From contig JAMJFZ010000596.1 of the NCBI GenBank assembly GCA_026225945.1, positions 1,389,501 through 1,453,500 on the forward strand: a DNA stretch of 64,000 nt. The letters are read 5' to 3'. The stretch comes from Cricetomys ansorgei. Lineage: Eukaryota > Chordata > Mammalia > Rodentia > Nesomyidae. Below the pieces are notes generated by a model that saw only the letters and a program-made list of their open reading frames with translations, searched no databases and had not been told where the DNA came from. The first letter of the stretch is position 1, and the number at the start of each line of letters is the position of its first letter. The position numbers and the translations under genes were made by a program. Positions 10,420 through 20,337 of the stretch are shown piece by piece.

Positions 10420-10735
10420 CGCACTTGCGCGAAAGGTCACCGATCGTCTTAATCAAACCGCGTAGCCTTGCACAACTGGGCCCCGGCCTCCGCCAGGATT
10501 TCCTCCGTGATAGGGTCTGTCCTCTGGATAACAGTGTTATTTGCTGCAGGCGGCTCATAGAGCTTGAGACCGGCCCTGCGCGCTGCTTACCCCACTCCGG
10601 AGTGGCGCGGGGCTCCCAGCCGTGTTGATCTAACACGGCCGTTGCTTTCATTAAGTAAGCCCTCGCGCCTCCGAAGCGCGCCGTAAGCTCTGTCAATATT
10701 TTATCAGCCTTTGTAATTAGTCACTGCGTCTCACA
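10420..10735. promoter_or_regulatory. CpG-rich repeat-free block, candidate conserved element
   Basis: About 25 CpGs in 300 bp, followed by an AT-rich end with CAATATTTTATCAGCC and GTAATTAGTCAC near 10693-10725. A perfect 7-bp inverted repeat with 5-bp loop (CCGTGTT, GATCT, AACACGG) lies at 10620-10638. Mixed CpG richness and homeodomain-type ATTA cores recall a regulatory element near a developmental gene; this is inference. Confidence 0.35.
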
Positions 10736-11200
10736 GCACTGCTGGGAAGCGGGTCAGTGTGGCAGCCTCCCTCGCCACCCCTGCAGAAGAGAGCTTGCCA
10801 GAGATGGAACTTGGCCCTGAACTTGAGGGCGTAAGGTACAGTGGTTCCTTCCTGGAACGGGTAGGAGTGAAGCTTGCTGGAGCTTATGGGAAATTTTAAG
10901 TCCAGCAACTGATCAGAAAGGACATGTGTCCTTGCCCAGAGGGGTGGGACCACCTCTGCCTGGGGCTGTGTTGAGTGCGGGGAAAGGAAAGTTCAGGAGA
11001 TGGATAGCACACAGAAGCTTCCAGAACACGGCAGCCTTTCTGTAACAATAATTTCCTCTCCCCTCCCTTCCTTGCCCTCCTAGTACATCAGGTTTACTTG
11101 TCCTTGGAGAGGGGATAGCCAGGAACAGAGCCAGCAGCAGTATCCAGGGGGTGTGGTCCAGCATGGGAGCTGTAGAAGCTCTTACACACGGGAGCTTTCC
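10736..11200. other. unique DNA
   Basis: Nothing recognised; ordinary composition. Confidence 0.4.
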
Positions 11201-11562
11201 TGTGAGGCTGTGAATGGGAACGGCCCGCATATAGTTACCAGAGGATGGCGCTACTTTAGAAGGATCAGGGGGCGTGGCCTTGCTGAGGTAGGTATGAGGA
11301 AGTATGTTTCTGGGGGTAGGCTTTGAGGTGTCCAAGCTCATGCTGGGCCCCAGTGGCTCTCTGTCTGCTGCCTGAGGATCAGGATGTAAGTTTCTCAGCT
11401 TCTTCTCCAGCACCGTGCCTGCTGTGCCTGCCGCCATACTCCCCACCATGGTAACAGACTAAACCTCTGAAAATGTAAGCCAGCCCCCAATTAAAGCTTT
11501 CCTTTACAAGAGCTGCCTTGATGGTGTTGTCTCTTCCCTCCGACAGAACAGTGACTAAGTCA
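11201..11562 (+). mobile_element. ORR1-type MaLR LTR, sense
   Basis: Starts TGTGAGGCTGTGAATGGGAA, has GGGGGCGTGGCCTTGCTGAG near 11269, TTCTTCTCCAGCACCGTGCC near 11400, CTAAACCTCTGAAAATGTAA then AAGCCAGCCCCCAATTAAA, and ends GTGACTAAGTCAACA. Order and content match ORR1 LTRs. The 5' quarter is shortened. Confidence 0.85.
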
Positions 11563-11579
11563 ACACGCACGTTGAATTT

Positions 11580-11850
11580 TGGAATGTGTGCATATGTGTT
11601 CCTGTGTGCATGTAGAGGTCAGAGGACCTCCTTGGGTGTTGTTACTTAGGAGTCTCTGAGACAGGCTCTCTCGCTGAGACCCAGGGCTCACTGCTCAGAC
11701 CAGACTGCCTCAGACCAAGGATCATCTGGCTATGCCTCCTCAGAATTCGAATTCCAAGTCCAGGTCGCACACCCTTCTCTGGGGCTCGAACCCAAGACTG
11801 AGGGCTGTGCACCAAGTACTTTGCTGACTCAGTTGTCCCACCAGCACTGT
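11580..11850 (-). mobile_element. B4-type SINE, antisense
   Basis: Reverse B4 order: TGTGTGCATGTAGAGGTCAG, GAGGACCTCCTTGGGTGTTG, GAGACAGGCTCTCTCGCTGA (B1-like half), then GGGGCTCGAACCCAAGACTG and AAGTACTTTGCTGACTCAG (ID-like head). Nearly full length. Confidence 0.85.
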
Positions 11851-11899
11851 GTGCTAATTTTAAAATGTTTTTCAGGGTAGCATAAAATCATAAAGAGCG

Positions 11900-12104
11900 T
11901 TGGTTCTCAACCCTCCTAACACTGCGACCCTTTAACACGGTTCCTCCTGTTATGGTGACTTCCAACTTTATTGCTACTTCACATCTGTAATTTTGCTACT
12001 GAACCATAATGTAAATATCTGATATGCAAACGGTCTTAGGCGACCCCTGTGAAGGGCCCTTCAACCCCTAAGGAGTCCCGACCCACTGGTTGAGAACTGC
12101 TGAT
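11900..12104 (+). mobile_element. URR1-like hAT-Charlie DNA element
   Basis: Starts GTTGGTTCTCAACCCTCC and ends CCCACTGGTTGAGAACTGCTG, giving terminal inverted repeats of about 15 bp. The interior has TGCGACCCTTTAACACGG, GTAAATATCTGATATGCA and TCTTAGGCGACCCCTGTGAA, as in rodent URR1. Non-autonomous, with no coding capacity. Confidence 0.9.
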
Positions 12105-12524
12105 ACTAAACCAGCGTATTGTTGTGATACTGACACATTTTCACTATTGAATACTTTTAGCTCCTTATGGACAACAAATGAAAGAGCCAGGCATAAACCT
12201 AGTAATGTGAGCATGCTCCCTTCTGCTCTGTGGTTTAACACCCAGAGCCTACAGTTGCTCACTGCCTGTCATGAGCAATGACACTCTTCACTTCACAGCT
12301 TGGGTCTTGAGTTCAGTTTTGTAGCAATGCTTTATTTCTCTTGCTTGTCCATTGCTGGTGTTTTCCTGCTGCATGTTTGAACCAGTGTCCTCAGAACCAG
12401 CACTTACCCACTGTTTGCTTTCCAGGGTTTGTCTCTCACGAACTCCATATGGATGCAGGTTTTGTCACATGGAGCCTCTGTCTTGTTTCAAAGGTGTCTC
12501 TTTGTGACTCTCCGAATAACAGGT
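12105..12524. other. unique DNA
   Basis: No recognised repeat or exon. Confidence 0.4.
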
Positions 12525-12885
12525 GTCCTACTTTCCTCTCAGTTGCTTCAATAAACACCACGACTGGAAGCAACCAGGGGAAGAAAAGGTTTGTTTGGCT
12601 TACACCTCCTGGTCACAATCCGTCGCTAACCGAAGTCAGGGCAGGAGCCCAAGATAGGAACTTGATGCAGAAGCCGTGAAGGAGCTGTGCTCACTGGCTG
12701 GCTTGTGCCCAGCCTCATGCTGAGCAGCCTTCTTAGCCAGCCCAGCACCACCTGCTCAGGGAATGGTGTCGCCCACAGTGGGCTGGCCCTCCGGCATCTA
12801 CTAACTGTCTCGACACTTCCTCACAGACACATCCACAGACCAAACCGATGAAGTCAATCACTCAGTTGAGATACTGTTCAGGTGA
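12525..12885 (-). mobile_element. MaLR-type LTR, antisense
   Basis: Plus-strand landmarks GGTTTGTTTGGCTTACACC near 12588, GAAGTCAGGGCAGGAGC near 12631, CGCCCACAGTGGGCTGGCCC near 12771 and CTCAGTTGAGATAC near 12861 mirror the copies at 2278 and 57890. Confidence 0.75.
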
Positions 12886-12989
12886 TTCCGGGCTGTGTCG
12901 AGTCGGCAGCTAACGCTACATGCGACACGTGGCGAATCTGTTCTCTCGGTTTTCTTTTCTCTGGTTTTTATTTATTAGACCCATTGCTC

Positions 12990-13181
12990 TTGGTTTATAT
13001 TTTTTTGTAACCAAACTCCCGACAAAAGCAAGTTCAGGGTTTATTTTGGCTCAGAGGCTGAAGGTGCATCCACCATGGCGCGACAGACTCAGGAGCAGGA
13101 GCCTGAGGCAGCTGGCTCATATCACACTGGCCCCAGGAAGCAGAGAGATGAAGGCTGGGATTCAGTTCACCTTCTTTTCTT
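12990..13181 (-). mobile_element. MaLR LTR fragment, antisense, split by a B1
   Basis: GTAACCAAACTCCCGACAAA, GGTTTATTTTGGCTCAGAGG and CAGGAGCAGGAGCCTGAGGC follow an antisense LTR. It is interrupted by the B1 at 13182-13328; C-rich sequence after the B1 (to about 13395) may be its continuation. Confidence 0.55.
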
Positions 13182-13328
13182 TTTGTTTTTTGAGACAGGG
13201 TTTCTCTGTTGTGACTCTGGCTGTTCTGGAACTCCCTCTGTAGACCAGGCAGGCCTTGAACTCACAGAGATCTGCCTGCCTCAGCCTCCTGAGTGCTGGG
13301 ATTGAAGGCATGCACCAACACCACCAGC
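13182..13328 (-). mobile_element. B1 SINE, antisense
   Basis: Poly(T)-rich start, TTTGAGACAGGGTTTCTCTG, GAACTCACAGAGATCTGCCT, GAGTGCTGGGATTGAAGGCA and CACCAACACCACCAGC. Nested in the LTR fragment. Confidence 0.95.
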
Positions 13329-13395
13329 TCACTGCTCCTTTCTATGCAGTCTGCCTCCCCACCCCCACCCTGGTCCTCCTGCACACCCTCATCTC

Positions 13396-13653
13396 CCCCC
13401 TTAAACTTTTGATTTAGGATGTTATCATTCTATTTGCACATCTTGGAACTCTTAGAAAGGTCTTTGATGATGTTGTGTTTGGTTCCATTTACAAATGTGA
13501 CTCATTTGGCATTCTCAAATATTTGTAAGCAGATACTCAATGTATTTAATTTTCTACTGAGTTAAAACTTTTTTTTCTGAGTTAACACTTTCCTGAGAAC
13601 CAACGATGTTCACTGTTTAAAATATTAAATTTATGAATATGTTGAATCTAAAG
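13396..13653. other. unique AT-rich DNA
   Basis: No recognised element; contains a short duplicated phrase CTGAGTTAAAAC / CTGAGTTAACAC near 13557 and 13577. Confidence 0.4.
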
Positions 13654-13780
13654 TTATCCCAAGCTGGGATATGCCTAGAATTCCAGGACTCGGGAGGCTG
13701 AGGCAGGAGGATTTCCATGAGTATAAACCCAACCTGGGCTACATAGTGAGCTTCGGGTCCTGTCTCAAAGAGACAAAATT
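13654..13780 (+). mobile_element. B1 SINE, old
   Basis: AAGCTGGGATATGCCTAG, CTCGGGAGGCTGAGGCAGG, CCAACCTGGGCTACATAGTG and CCTGTCTCAAAGAGA with an A-rich tail; diverged. Confidence 0.8.
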
Positions 13781-13794
13781 AATTAATAAAAAGT

Positions 13795-14394
13795 TAGGAC
13801 CACCACTGCCTTCTGAATACCGAGATTAAAGGGTCCACGCCTTTAATTCCTCAGACAGAAACAGGGTGTGGAAGCAGAGACAGCAGGCAGAGCTCAGGAG
13901 TCAGTGTCCCACAGGAAACTGTTGGGACCCAATCATCCAAGCAATGGACGTGCCAGTTCAACAAGGTTCCTGGCCTCTTGCTAGTATTGAAGTTCTTTAA
14001 CTACCTTGCCTCTTTCTCATCTTTACTGTACGGTGACAAAAGCCTCTCATCAATAATATTGTCTATTTGGCCTGGGCTGGCTGGGAGAGGGACACTGCCA
14101 TCTCAGCTCTAAGTGACTGTGACAGTTTTACTGACGTTCAAGCCTTGGCATGTGTGAAAACTATTCATGCTTTCTGTACACATATCATAGAAACCTCTTC
14201 ATGGCTAAACTGACCTTCCCATAGAGACAGAGCCATAGTCAAGATCAGAAACAGAGTCTAGACAGTAGGTCAGCAAGCTTGAAAAAACAAATAGATAATT
14301 CTCCCCTGAATGCCTGCCTCCCTTTATTGTAGCAAGCACACAGACCTAAAATCAGCTATTCACTAATAGACTATTGTGTTAAGACTACTCATTA
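13795..14394. other. unique DNA
   Basis: A short B1-like echo (GAGATTAAAGGGTCCACGCC) occurs near 13820; otherwise nothing recognised. Confidence 0.4.
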
Positions 14395-15450
14395 AAATTA
14401 ACCCTGAACATCAGAGGCCCGCAGCTGGGAGGGGATGAACGCTCTTGCACTGATGTATCCTTACACATCTGCATTCTGCTAATAAACAAGCTAGCAGTTT
14501 TCCTATTTTAGCTAGAGCAAGATCTTTGTCTGAAGGGAAGCCTTGTAATTTTCCCCCAATGCGCACATTGTTAATTTTACTCTCTTAATTTTTCTAACTT
14601 TCAGCTCTCTATATTACTATTATTAATAAAAGGCTATCCTGCGTGTCATAATCATACATAAGGCGTGTTCTATGCGTGCCATATCGGGTCCCATCGAAGA
14701 GTGAAAGACTGCGTTCACTTGCCACAACTTTTGTTGTTTATCCTCCTTCATGGGGAACCCTCGTGAGGACTAGAGCTAGACTCGACCCTCAGGAAACGAC
14801 AGCTGTGATGTTTCAGAGTGAAGGACAGCCTAAGTACCAAATCAGAGCAAGAGTTAGCAGAATGTGTCAGAGTGAGGACACACCGAACTCTCACGATAGA
14901 AAGGCAGGCTCTCAGCTCAGAGCAGAGTCGGTTACAGCAGTGAGTTACAGCAGGCAGTGTGAGGCGAGCAGTCTGAAGCAAGCTGGGGGAGAGACACAGA
15001 GGCAGCTCGCAGAAGAAGTCGGTATCAGACAGGAAGAGTGAGTCAGTTTGAAGCCGAGCAGAGCAGTTCAGTCTGAGACAGTCAGAGAGTCAGGCAGAAT
15101 CTGCCAGAGTCAGAAGCGTTCCGTCAGAAACAGTCACCCGGCTCAGATCAGTTTACACCAGGCAGCTTGGAGACGAGTTAGAGCCCTCCCAGCCAGCCCA
15201 GGCCAAACCAGAAGAGTCAGAGTTCAGAAGGAGCGAGTCGGCGTAGCTCAGCCTGTGGCAGGTCTCGGAGGTTGGTTACACTGTACGAAGGCTGAAGCCT
15301 TCCAGGTCCACACTTAGGAGCAGACTGCGTAAGTCCAGGACTCCAGTACTAAGAACCGGTGATTGAACTAGACAAAGGAATAAACCAGCTTTTGATCTGA
15401 ACCAACGGCTACATCTGGCCCCCAAGATTCTGGCTGGGGAGGTGGTGGGT
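14395..15450 (+). mobile_element. ERV-like block: possible LTR plus leader
   Basis: An AT-rich part (14395-14690) has AATAAA at about 14624 followed by AAGGCTATCCTGCG, as in the R-U5 part of an LTR. It is followed by 750 bp with many imperfect repeats of CAGTCAGAG/CAGAGTCAG, a feature of some rodent RMER and ERV leaders. No gag, pol or env frames and no clear primer-binding site. Boundaries and class are guesses. Confidence 0.35.
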
Positions 15451-15854
15451 GGTGATGAAATCACTTAGCTCCTGAGATGGGATTCTAGTTCAACTCATGA
15501 CAAGCTCTTCCCCATTTATAAGACTTACTTTGTTTCCCAAGACCAAAAGGCTAAGAGGGTCGATAGCCAAGGGACAATCGGAATAATGGACAAGGCTGTG
15601 TATGTTGTGAAAAGATAAAAATTTTTATGTTTTTATTCTCAAGATAACCCACTAAGTTAGTGCCAGGGTGATATATATATATATCTGGGAAGAGACCGTC
15701 TTGATCCTGTGGCAACTTTCAAAATTTCAAAATTCCTAAATTTGAAGGGAAAAAAATATCTACATATGGAAAGAAAAGAAACTTGTGTATTTGTCAAGAC
15801 GTGGTTAACTCCCACCCAGACTTTAAGGGAATGCCCTTTGTTTTTTAAACCTTG
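15451..15854. other. unique DNA
   Basis: AT-rich, includes a short (TA)n at about 15672-15684; nothing else recognised. Confidence 0.4.
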
Positions 15855-15907
15855 GGATTGGAGCGATGGCTCAGCAGTTAAGAGTGTTAGAGGATCCAGG
15901 TTCGATA
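15855..15907 (+). mobile_element. B2 SINE head
   Basis: GATTGGAGCGATGGCTCAGC and AGTTAAGAGTG then GGTTCGATACCC: the tRNA-like head with A and B boxes. The rest has been replaced by the CAC array. Confidence 0.75.
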
Positions 15908-15908
15908 C

Positions 15909-15949
15909 CCACCACCACCACCACCACCACCACCACCGCCACCACCACA
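15909..15949. repeat. (CAC)n trinucleotide repeat
   Basis: Thirteen-unit CAC run with one CGC unit; it begins exactly at the point in the B2 where CCCAGCACC is expected, so it probably grew from that motif. Confidence 0.95.
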
Positions 15950-16609
15950 ATGCACACACACAAACACAGATAATAATAATTCCACTGGTTACCCAAACCT
16001 TCAGTGAATCCTGCTACCCACACCCCACTGTTCTGGCTCTTTGGGTAATGAAAGAAGAAAAACCAACAAGACGCAGCTGCGTTGATGTCTGGGTAAGGCT
16101 GGCCCAAGACAGCAGAATCAGAGGTGCAATCGAGTCACTACAAAAGCTCTGCAGTGTGGGGAGCAGGAGCGTGGTAACTCTTCGCCCTCAAACATCTCCA
16201 GGAAGGGGCTCTGTTCCCAGCCCCGCACGAGTCTTGATGAGATTTCAGTCTTGTCTGCTTGGTTCTGTTTCCCTGGATTTTATTAGACACCAACATTTAG
16301 CAAGTGTACGAGGAGCAGGACACAGTAAGCCTGAGTCCCCAGAAGGAGAGAGCAACGAAAAGTTCACAGAAACTTCCGGAGTCATAATGCTTTTATCAGG
16401 AAAGAGCCACCAATTTGGGAAAGTTTTTTTTTTTTTAAATTAAATTTTATCAGAGAAGTGACAGTTGAAATTTAGGTATTGCTTCTTTTTTTTTTTTTTT
16501 TTTTTTTTAAATCCATCATTCTTCTTTAAAAAGATTTTTAATCTTTGGAAATAATAATTTTTAATTTAAAAAGTTGAAAATTAATTTGTAGGAGATTTTT
16601 TAATTTTCT
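15950..16609. other. unique DNA with a poly(T) run
   Basis: Contains T runs at 16427-16436 and 16486-16508 and an AT-rich stretch to 16600. An open frame from 15709 through the CAC array to 16443 is fed by the repeat and is not called. Confidence 0.45.
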
Positions 16610-16790
16610 CTGTGTGTTCGTGAGTAAACACCACACGAGCACAGTGTCGCAGAGCCAGAAGGAGAACTGGGTGCCCTGGAGCTGGAGCTAAAAGTCACAT
16701 GAGTTTCATGTGGGGGCTGGGAACTGAACTCAGATCTTCTGCAAGAGCAGCAAGCGGTCTGACCTGCTGAGCCGTCTCTCCGGCCCTCAT
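16610..16790 (-). mobile_element. B2 SINE, antisense
   Basis: GGTGCCCTGGAGCTGGAGC, GTGGGGGCTGGGAACTGAAC, TCTTCTGCAAGAGCAGCAAG and GAGCCGTCTCTCCGGCCC: a nearly complete reversed B2. Confidence 0.9.
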
Positions 16791-17179
16791 CCGCTATGAA
16801 TCATCATGAGGGAGGCAGCAGTATGGTGGAATGGGAGACCCCCACGCTTGCCTCCGTGAGTGTGACCGCCATTCACAGACACACGCTCCTGTGCCAACCT
16901 TGGGGTTTAGGTCAGAGGCTGTGACACACTAGGGAGACCAAGACTGAGGTAGCAGGCCCACTAGCCATGTGACCGCGGTGCTGTCCTGGCTGGGGGTTAG
17001 GGGCAGCCCCTCAGCACCATTTTAAAAACTGAAACAATAAGCCGTGTTGAATCAGCCTCCGTGGACACACAGCCAACACATGTCTGCAGACCCTGGGAGA
17101 CGGGGCAAGGAACCCCCACACCTGTGAGACAAAGAGGAATTCGCAAGGGCAGTTTCTAAAACTATGGAAAAGGAGAACA
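16791..17179. other. unique DNA upstream of CpG block
   Basis: No repeat recognised; leads into the CpG-rich segment with rising CpG content. Confidence 0.4.
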
Positions 17180-17459
17180 GGAAAGCCCAGGAAGCCCTTC
17201 GCCCTCTCCCGCCGGCTCCGCAGCGTCTCCCGGCGACGATGGCAGGATGTCAGGACGGACTCGGAGATGAGCACCTTTGCCTCCGTGTGCGCCGCGCTGC
17301 CCCTGAAGACACCGCCTGGGCTATACGAGCGCGGGAGACTGACGGCACATGCGCAGCGATGGCAGAGCCAGCCGACTGAAACGGAGAGAAGGACACAAGA
17401 CAGAACCTGTCGGGGGTGCAGCGCCCCAGTGCGAGCGTGCATCCTGGACTCCATGACAG
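17180..17459 (+). promoter_or_regulatory. CpG-rich promoter-like segment
   Basis: About 27 CpGs in roughly 270 bp, an island-like density in rodent DNA. It holds CACATGCGCAG at 17346-17356, close to the NRF1 consensus that is common in CpG promoters. No TATA box. It lies just upstream of a donor/acceptor/poly(A) arrangement on the plus strand, but such promoters are often bidirectional. Confidence 0.4.
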
Positions 17460-17917
17460 ATGGTCCCGGAGCTCCTCTCTTACATCCGAAGACTGTCCCA
17501 CCAAAACCAGCCGGAGGCGACGCCACAGATGGCCCTCCATCTCCTGGTGCTGTCTGTACTCAGCCCCTTCGCAGCCTCCATAAAGCAGGTAGGTGGATCC
17601 CCACCCGGCCCTCGCCTCCCTCTGGGAAGCTCTCTTGAAGGAAAGCAGGATGCTCTGTTTCCTGTTACATTTTAGACATCCAAGTCAGACTGGCAAGGCA
17701 CCTGGTCACGTTGTATTTTTCAGTTACTTCTCCACTTCTCAGATCCCATCAGAACGAAACGGCACCTAACTAATGGGACCGGGCTTTTGATCACCCATGA
17801 CCGTAGTCAGCGTTAGCTACGTCTGGGGTAGCTCTGCCACCACTGATACCATCTTTCTTGTTTCAGGTATTTTTGTCGGACTGGTTATCAAATCTGTGTA
17901 TATGCTGTGTGCCATAG
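17460..17917 (+). CDS. candidate two-exon small gene, hypothetical secreted or membrane micropeptide
   Basis: Seen: an in-frame TGA at 17454, then ATG at 17460 and a second in-frame ATG at 17529, open to a strong donor (CAG then GTAGGT) after 17588. A possible intron 17589-17866 (278 bp) ends with a pyrimidine-rich TTTCTTGTTTCAG and has CTGATAC as a possible branch point near 17843. Joined in phase 0, the second exon reads on to TAG at 17915-17917; AATAAA follows at 18008. The product would be 59 residues, or 36 from the second ATG. From the second ATG, residues 3-13 are hydrophobic like a signal peptide (ALHLLVLSVLS) and the C-terminus is cysteine-rich. No known family is recognised. Both ATGs lack a purine at -3 but have G at +4. 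It could equally be a lncRNA with fortuitous splice-like signals. Confidence 0.25.
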
Positions 17918-18007
17918 AGGCGGACTGCCCATGAGCACTGGGCAGCGGAGAAAAACAGTCTGCGTAGCTAAGCTTAATTCGAATTATTCATTGTGTTTTT
18001 TAAATCT

Positions 18008-18013
18008 AATAAA
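18008..18013 (+). terminator. AATAAA polyadenylation signal
   Basis: AATAAA about 90 bp after the candidate stop codon, in AT-rich sequence; the following 40 bp become purine-rich (GAAGAAAAAG). It fits a terminal exon of about 150-170 bp starting at 17867. Confidence 0.35.
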
Positions 18014-18224
18014 TAACTAAACCTTCAATTTCAAAAGAAGAAAAAGAATAGGAGGAGAAAGAGGAGGAGGAGTCAGAGGAGGAGTGGGGGAGAAAATGGA
18101 GACACAGTCCAACAAAATTGCAGCTGACACTGCGCTGAGAGGAGAATCACAGCACCAGTTGTTTGCACTAGAAAAGTCTGAAACCAGTGACCTAAGCTCA
18201 CAGGTTGAGAAGGGAAAAGGAAGG

Positions 18225-18436
18225 GGGCTGGAGAGAGGGCTCAGGAGTGAAGAGCACTATCTGCTCTTGCAGAAGGCTGGTTCGATTCCCAGCACCACAT
18301 GGCAACTCATAGCCACCTGTGGCTCCAGTTCCAGGGGATCCAGCGCCCTCTGGTTTCTGTGGGCAGACACATATGGTGTGCAATCACAGACACACAGCCT
18401 CTGATGCTCTCTTCTGGCCTCTGCAGGCATTGCACA

Positions 18437-18440
<4 letters not shown>
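18225..18440 (+). mobile_element. B2-type SINE
   Basis: GGGCTGGAGAGAGGGCTCAG, AGAGCACTATCTGCTCTTGC, GGTTCGATTCCCAGCACCAC, CCAGTTCCAGGGGATCC and TCTTCTGGCCTCTGCAGGC; its tail leads straight into the CA array. Confidence 0.93.
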
Positions 18441-18473
<33 letters not shown>

Positions 18474-18807
18474 ACACACACACACACACACACATACACA
18501 CATACATACACACATACACACCACACACACACACACACCACACACACAGACACACACACACATATACACACTACACACACACACACATACACACATACAT
18601 ACACACATACACACCACACACACACACACACATACACACATACATATTCACACACTCATATATACACACATACATACCACACACACACATATACACACTA
18701 CACACACACATACACACATACATACACACATACACACCACACACACACTCACACACCACACACAGACACACACACACACTCATACATACCACACACAGAC
18801 ACACACA

Positions 18808-18848
<41 letters not shown>

Positions 18849-19022
18849 ACACACACCACACACACACACACATACACACATACATACCACACACACACAC
18901 ACACAGAGACACACACATACACACACACACCACACACACACACACATAACACACACACACCACACACACACACACATACACACATACATACACACACACA
19001 CACACACACAGACACACACATT
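18440..19022. repeat. long compound (CA)n array
   Basis: About 580 bp. Phrases of CATACACACATACATACACA followed by CACCACAC recur near 18494, 18590 and 18711, so larger blocks of about 100 bp were duplicated on top of dinucleotide slippage. It probably began as the tail of the B2 at 18225. Confidence 0.95.
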
Positions 19023-19034
19023 ACAATTACGATC

Positions 19035-19640
19035 ATTAAGGAACTGAATGTTACAGCATGAGTCAACTCTCTATAGACATTAAAACAACTCAAATAAAAA
19101 ACAGTAAAAATACCAAATGCTATCAAAGATTTGGTGATTTGGAAAACAGCCCTTACACATTGCTTGTGGGACTGTTAACCGATCCTGTCCCTCTGGAAAA
19201 CAGTTTGGCACTATCATCAAACACTGAACACGTTCCTGCCGTGTGGCACAGATAATGCATTTCCAGAGAAATCAAAACCGATGCACACCCCAAAGCCTCA
19301 GCAGTGTAGAGTTCGTATGTCATAGCGGATGTGTTTGTAAAGGCCCCAACAGGAGACAAGCGAAGTACCTCTCCACATCGGAAAGAACTAGCAGTGGTCA
19401 GCCATCGACTGCAGCTCAGCCAGAAAGGAGACATTACGTTAGTTTCACAACAGCCCAGATACTAAGTCACAGCGGTCTGTGAGCACTGTGTTGTTGGATT
19501 TCATGAACACAACAATCTTCAACTGATTAGATACAGAGCGCGAAGCAGCTCGGAGGCTTTCGGGGTCGGAGATGGGAGGCGTGAAGGGCTGTGACTCCGG
19601 AGGGCAGACACGGGAGGCTACATGCGTGACAGAAAGGCAT
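19035..19640 (+). mobile_element. old L1 fragment, sense (ORF2 3' end and beyond)
   Basis: GCCCTTACACATTGCTTGTG, GGAAAACAGTTTGGCA and AGGAGACATTACGTTAG follow the conserved 3' part of mammalian L1 ORF2 (the line reading that a lone model element ends with a membership of 'ACACTGTTGGTGGG'-like text). Many stops and gaps; long dead. Confidence 0.65.
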
Positions 19641-19789
19641 GAGACTACACATGCCGAACCAAAAGTGCTTCCCTGGTCTGGTCCTTCTGCTGCAATATGC
19701 AGCTGGAGGCCTGGAGGGAATGGGTGAGGGGTCTATGGTCCTTCTCTGTGCTCTGCAGTTTCCTGTGACTATAATTATCTTTAAATGAT

Positions 19790-19955
19790 TGGTTTGGTCA
19801 AGCCTGAGAGGCTGGGACGGAATTGCAAGTTCAAGCCTGCCAGGGTATAGAGAGAGTCTAAGACTCGCCTAATAATTTGAGACCTTGTCTCAAGTTTTAG
19901 AAATACAAAAGGACCCAGTGCTTTCCTGGCATGCAGGAGGCTCTGAGTTCGTCCC
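19790..19955 (+). mobile_element. B1/ID-type SINE remnant
   Basis: A diverged B1-like half (GGAATTGCAAGTTCAAGCC to GAGACCTTGTCTCAA) followed by an ID-like piece (AGTGCTTTCCTGGCATGCAG, CTGAGTTCGTCCC). The next LTR begins inside the ID-like part. Confidence 0.55.
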
Positions 19956-20309
19956 TGTTGTGATGGTTTGGATGAGAATGTCTCCCACAGGCTCAGGTAT
20001 TTGAACACTTGGTCCACAATGGGTGGTGCTGTTTGAGGAGCTGGTGTACCCTCGCTGGAGGAAGGGACGTCTCCGGGGGTGGGCCTTGAGAGTCCACAGC
20101 CTCACCCTACTGCCAATTCACACTCTGCTTCAAGCTTGTTTGCTGTTAAAAAGTGATCTCCTAGTCTCCTGTACCAGCCACCTGCCACTAGGCCTTCCGA
20201 CTGCTGTGGACTCTTCCCCTCTGAAACCATGAGCCGAAATAAACCCTCTCTTCCTTAAGCTGCCTTTGGACACGGTGTTTTTATCTCAGCAACAGAAAAG
20301 TAAGACACT
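19956..20309 (+). mobile_element. MT/ORR1-type MaLR LTR, sense
   Basis: TGTTGTGATGGTTTGGATGA, CAGGTATTTGAACACTTGGT, GGGGGTGGGCCTTGAGAG, CCATGAGCCGAAATAAACCC and the end CAGCAACAGAAAAGTAAGAC. Full length at about 354 bp, with an AATAAA. Confidence 0.88.
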
Positions 20310-20337
20310 CATCATGCAAAAGAGAGAAAGGGAGAAA

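Noticed and set aside
14676..15041. 121-codon frame in the ERV-like block as a viral gene
   Set aside because: No gag/pol/env motif; falls in repetitive leader-like sequence.
15855..15907. tRNA-like A and B boxes in B2/B3 heads as tRNA genes
   Set aside because: They are SINE promoters; no cloverleaf or anticodon arm is complete.
17011..17526. 171-codon minus-strand frame across the CpG block
   Set aside because: High CpG content lowers stop frequency on both strands; no domain recognised. It remains possible that the promoter also fires leftwards.
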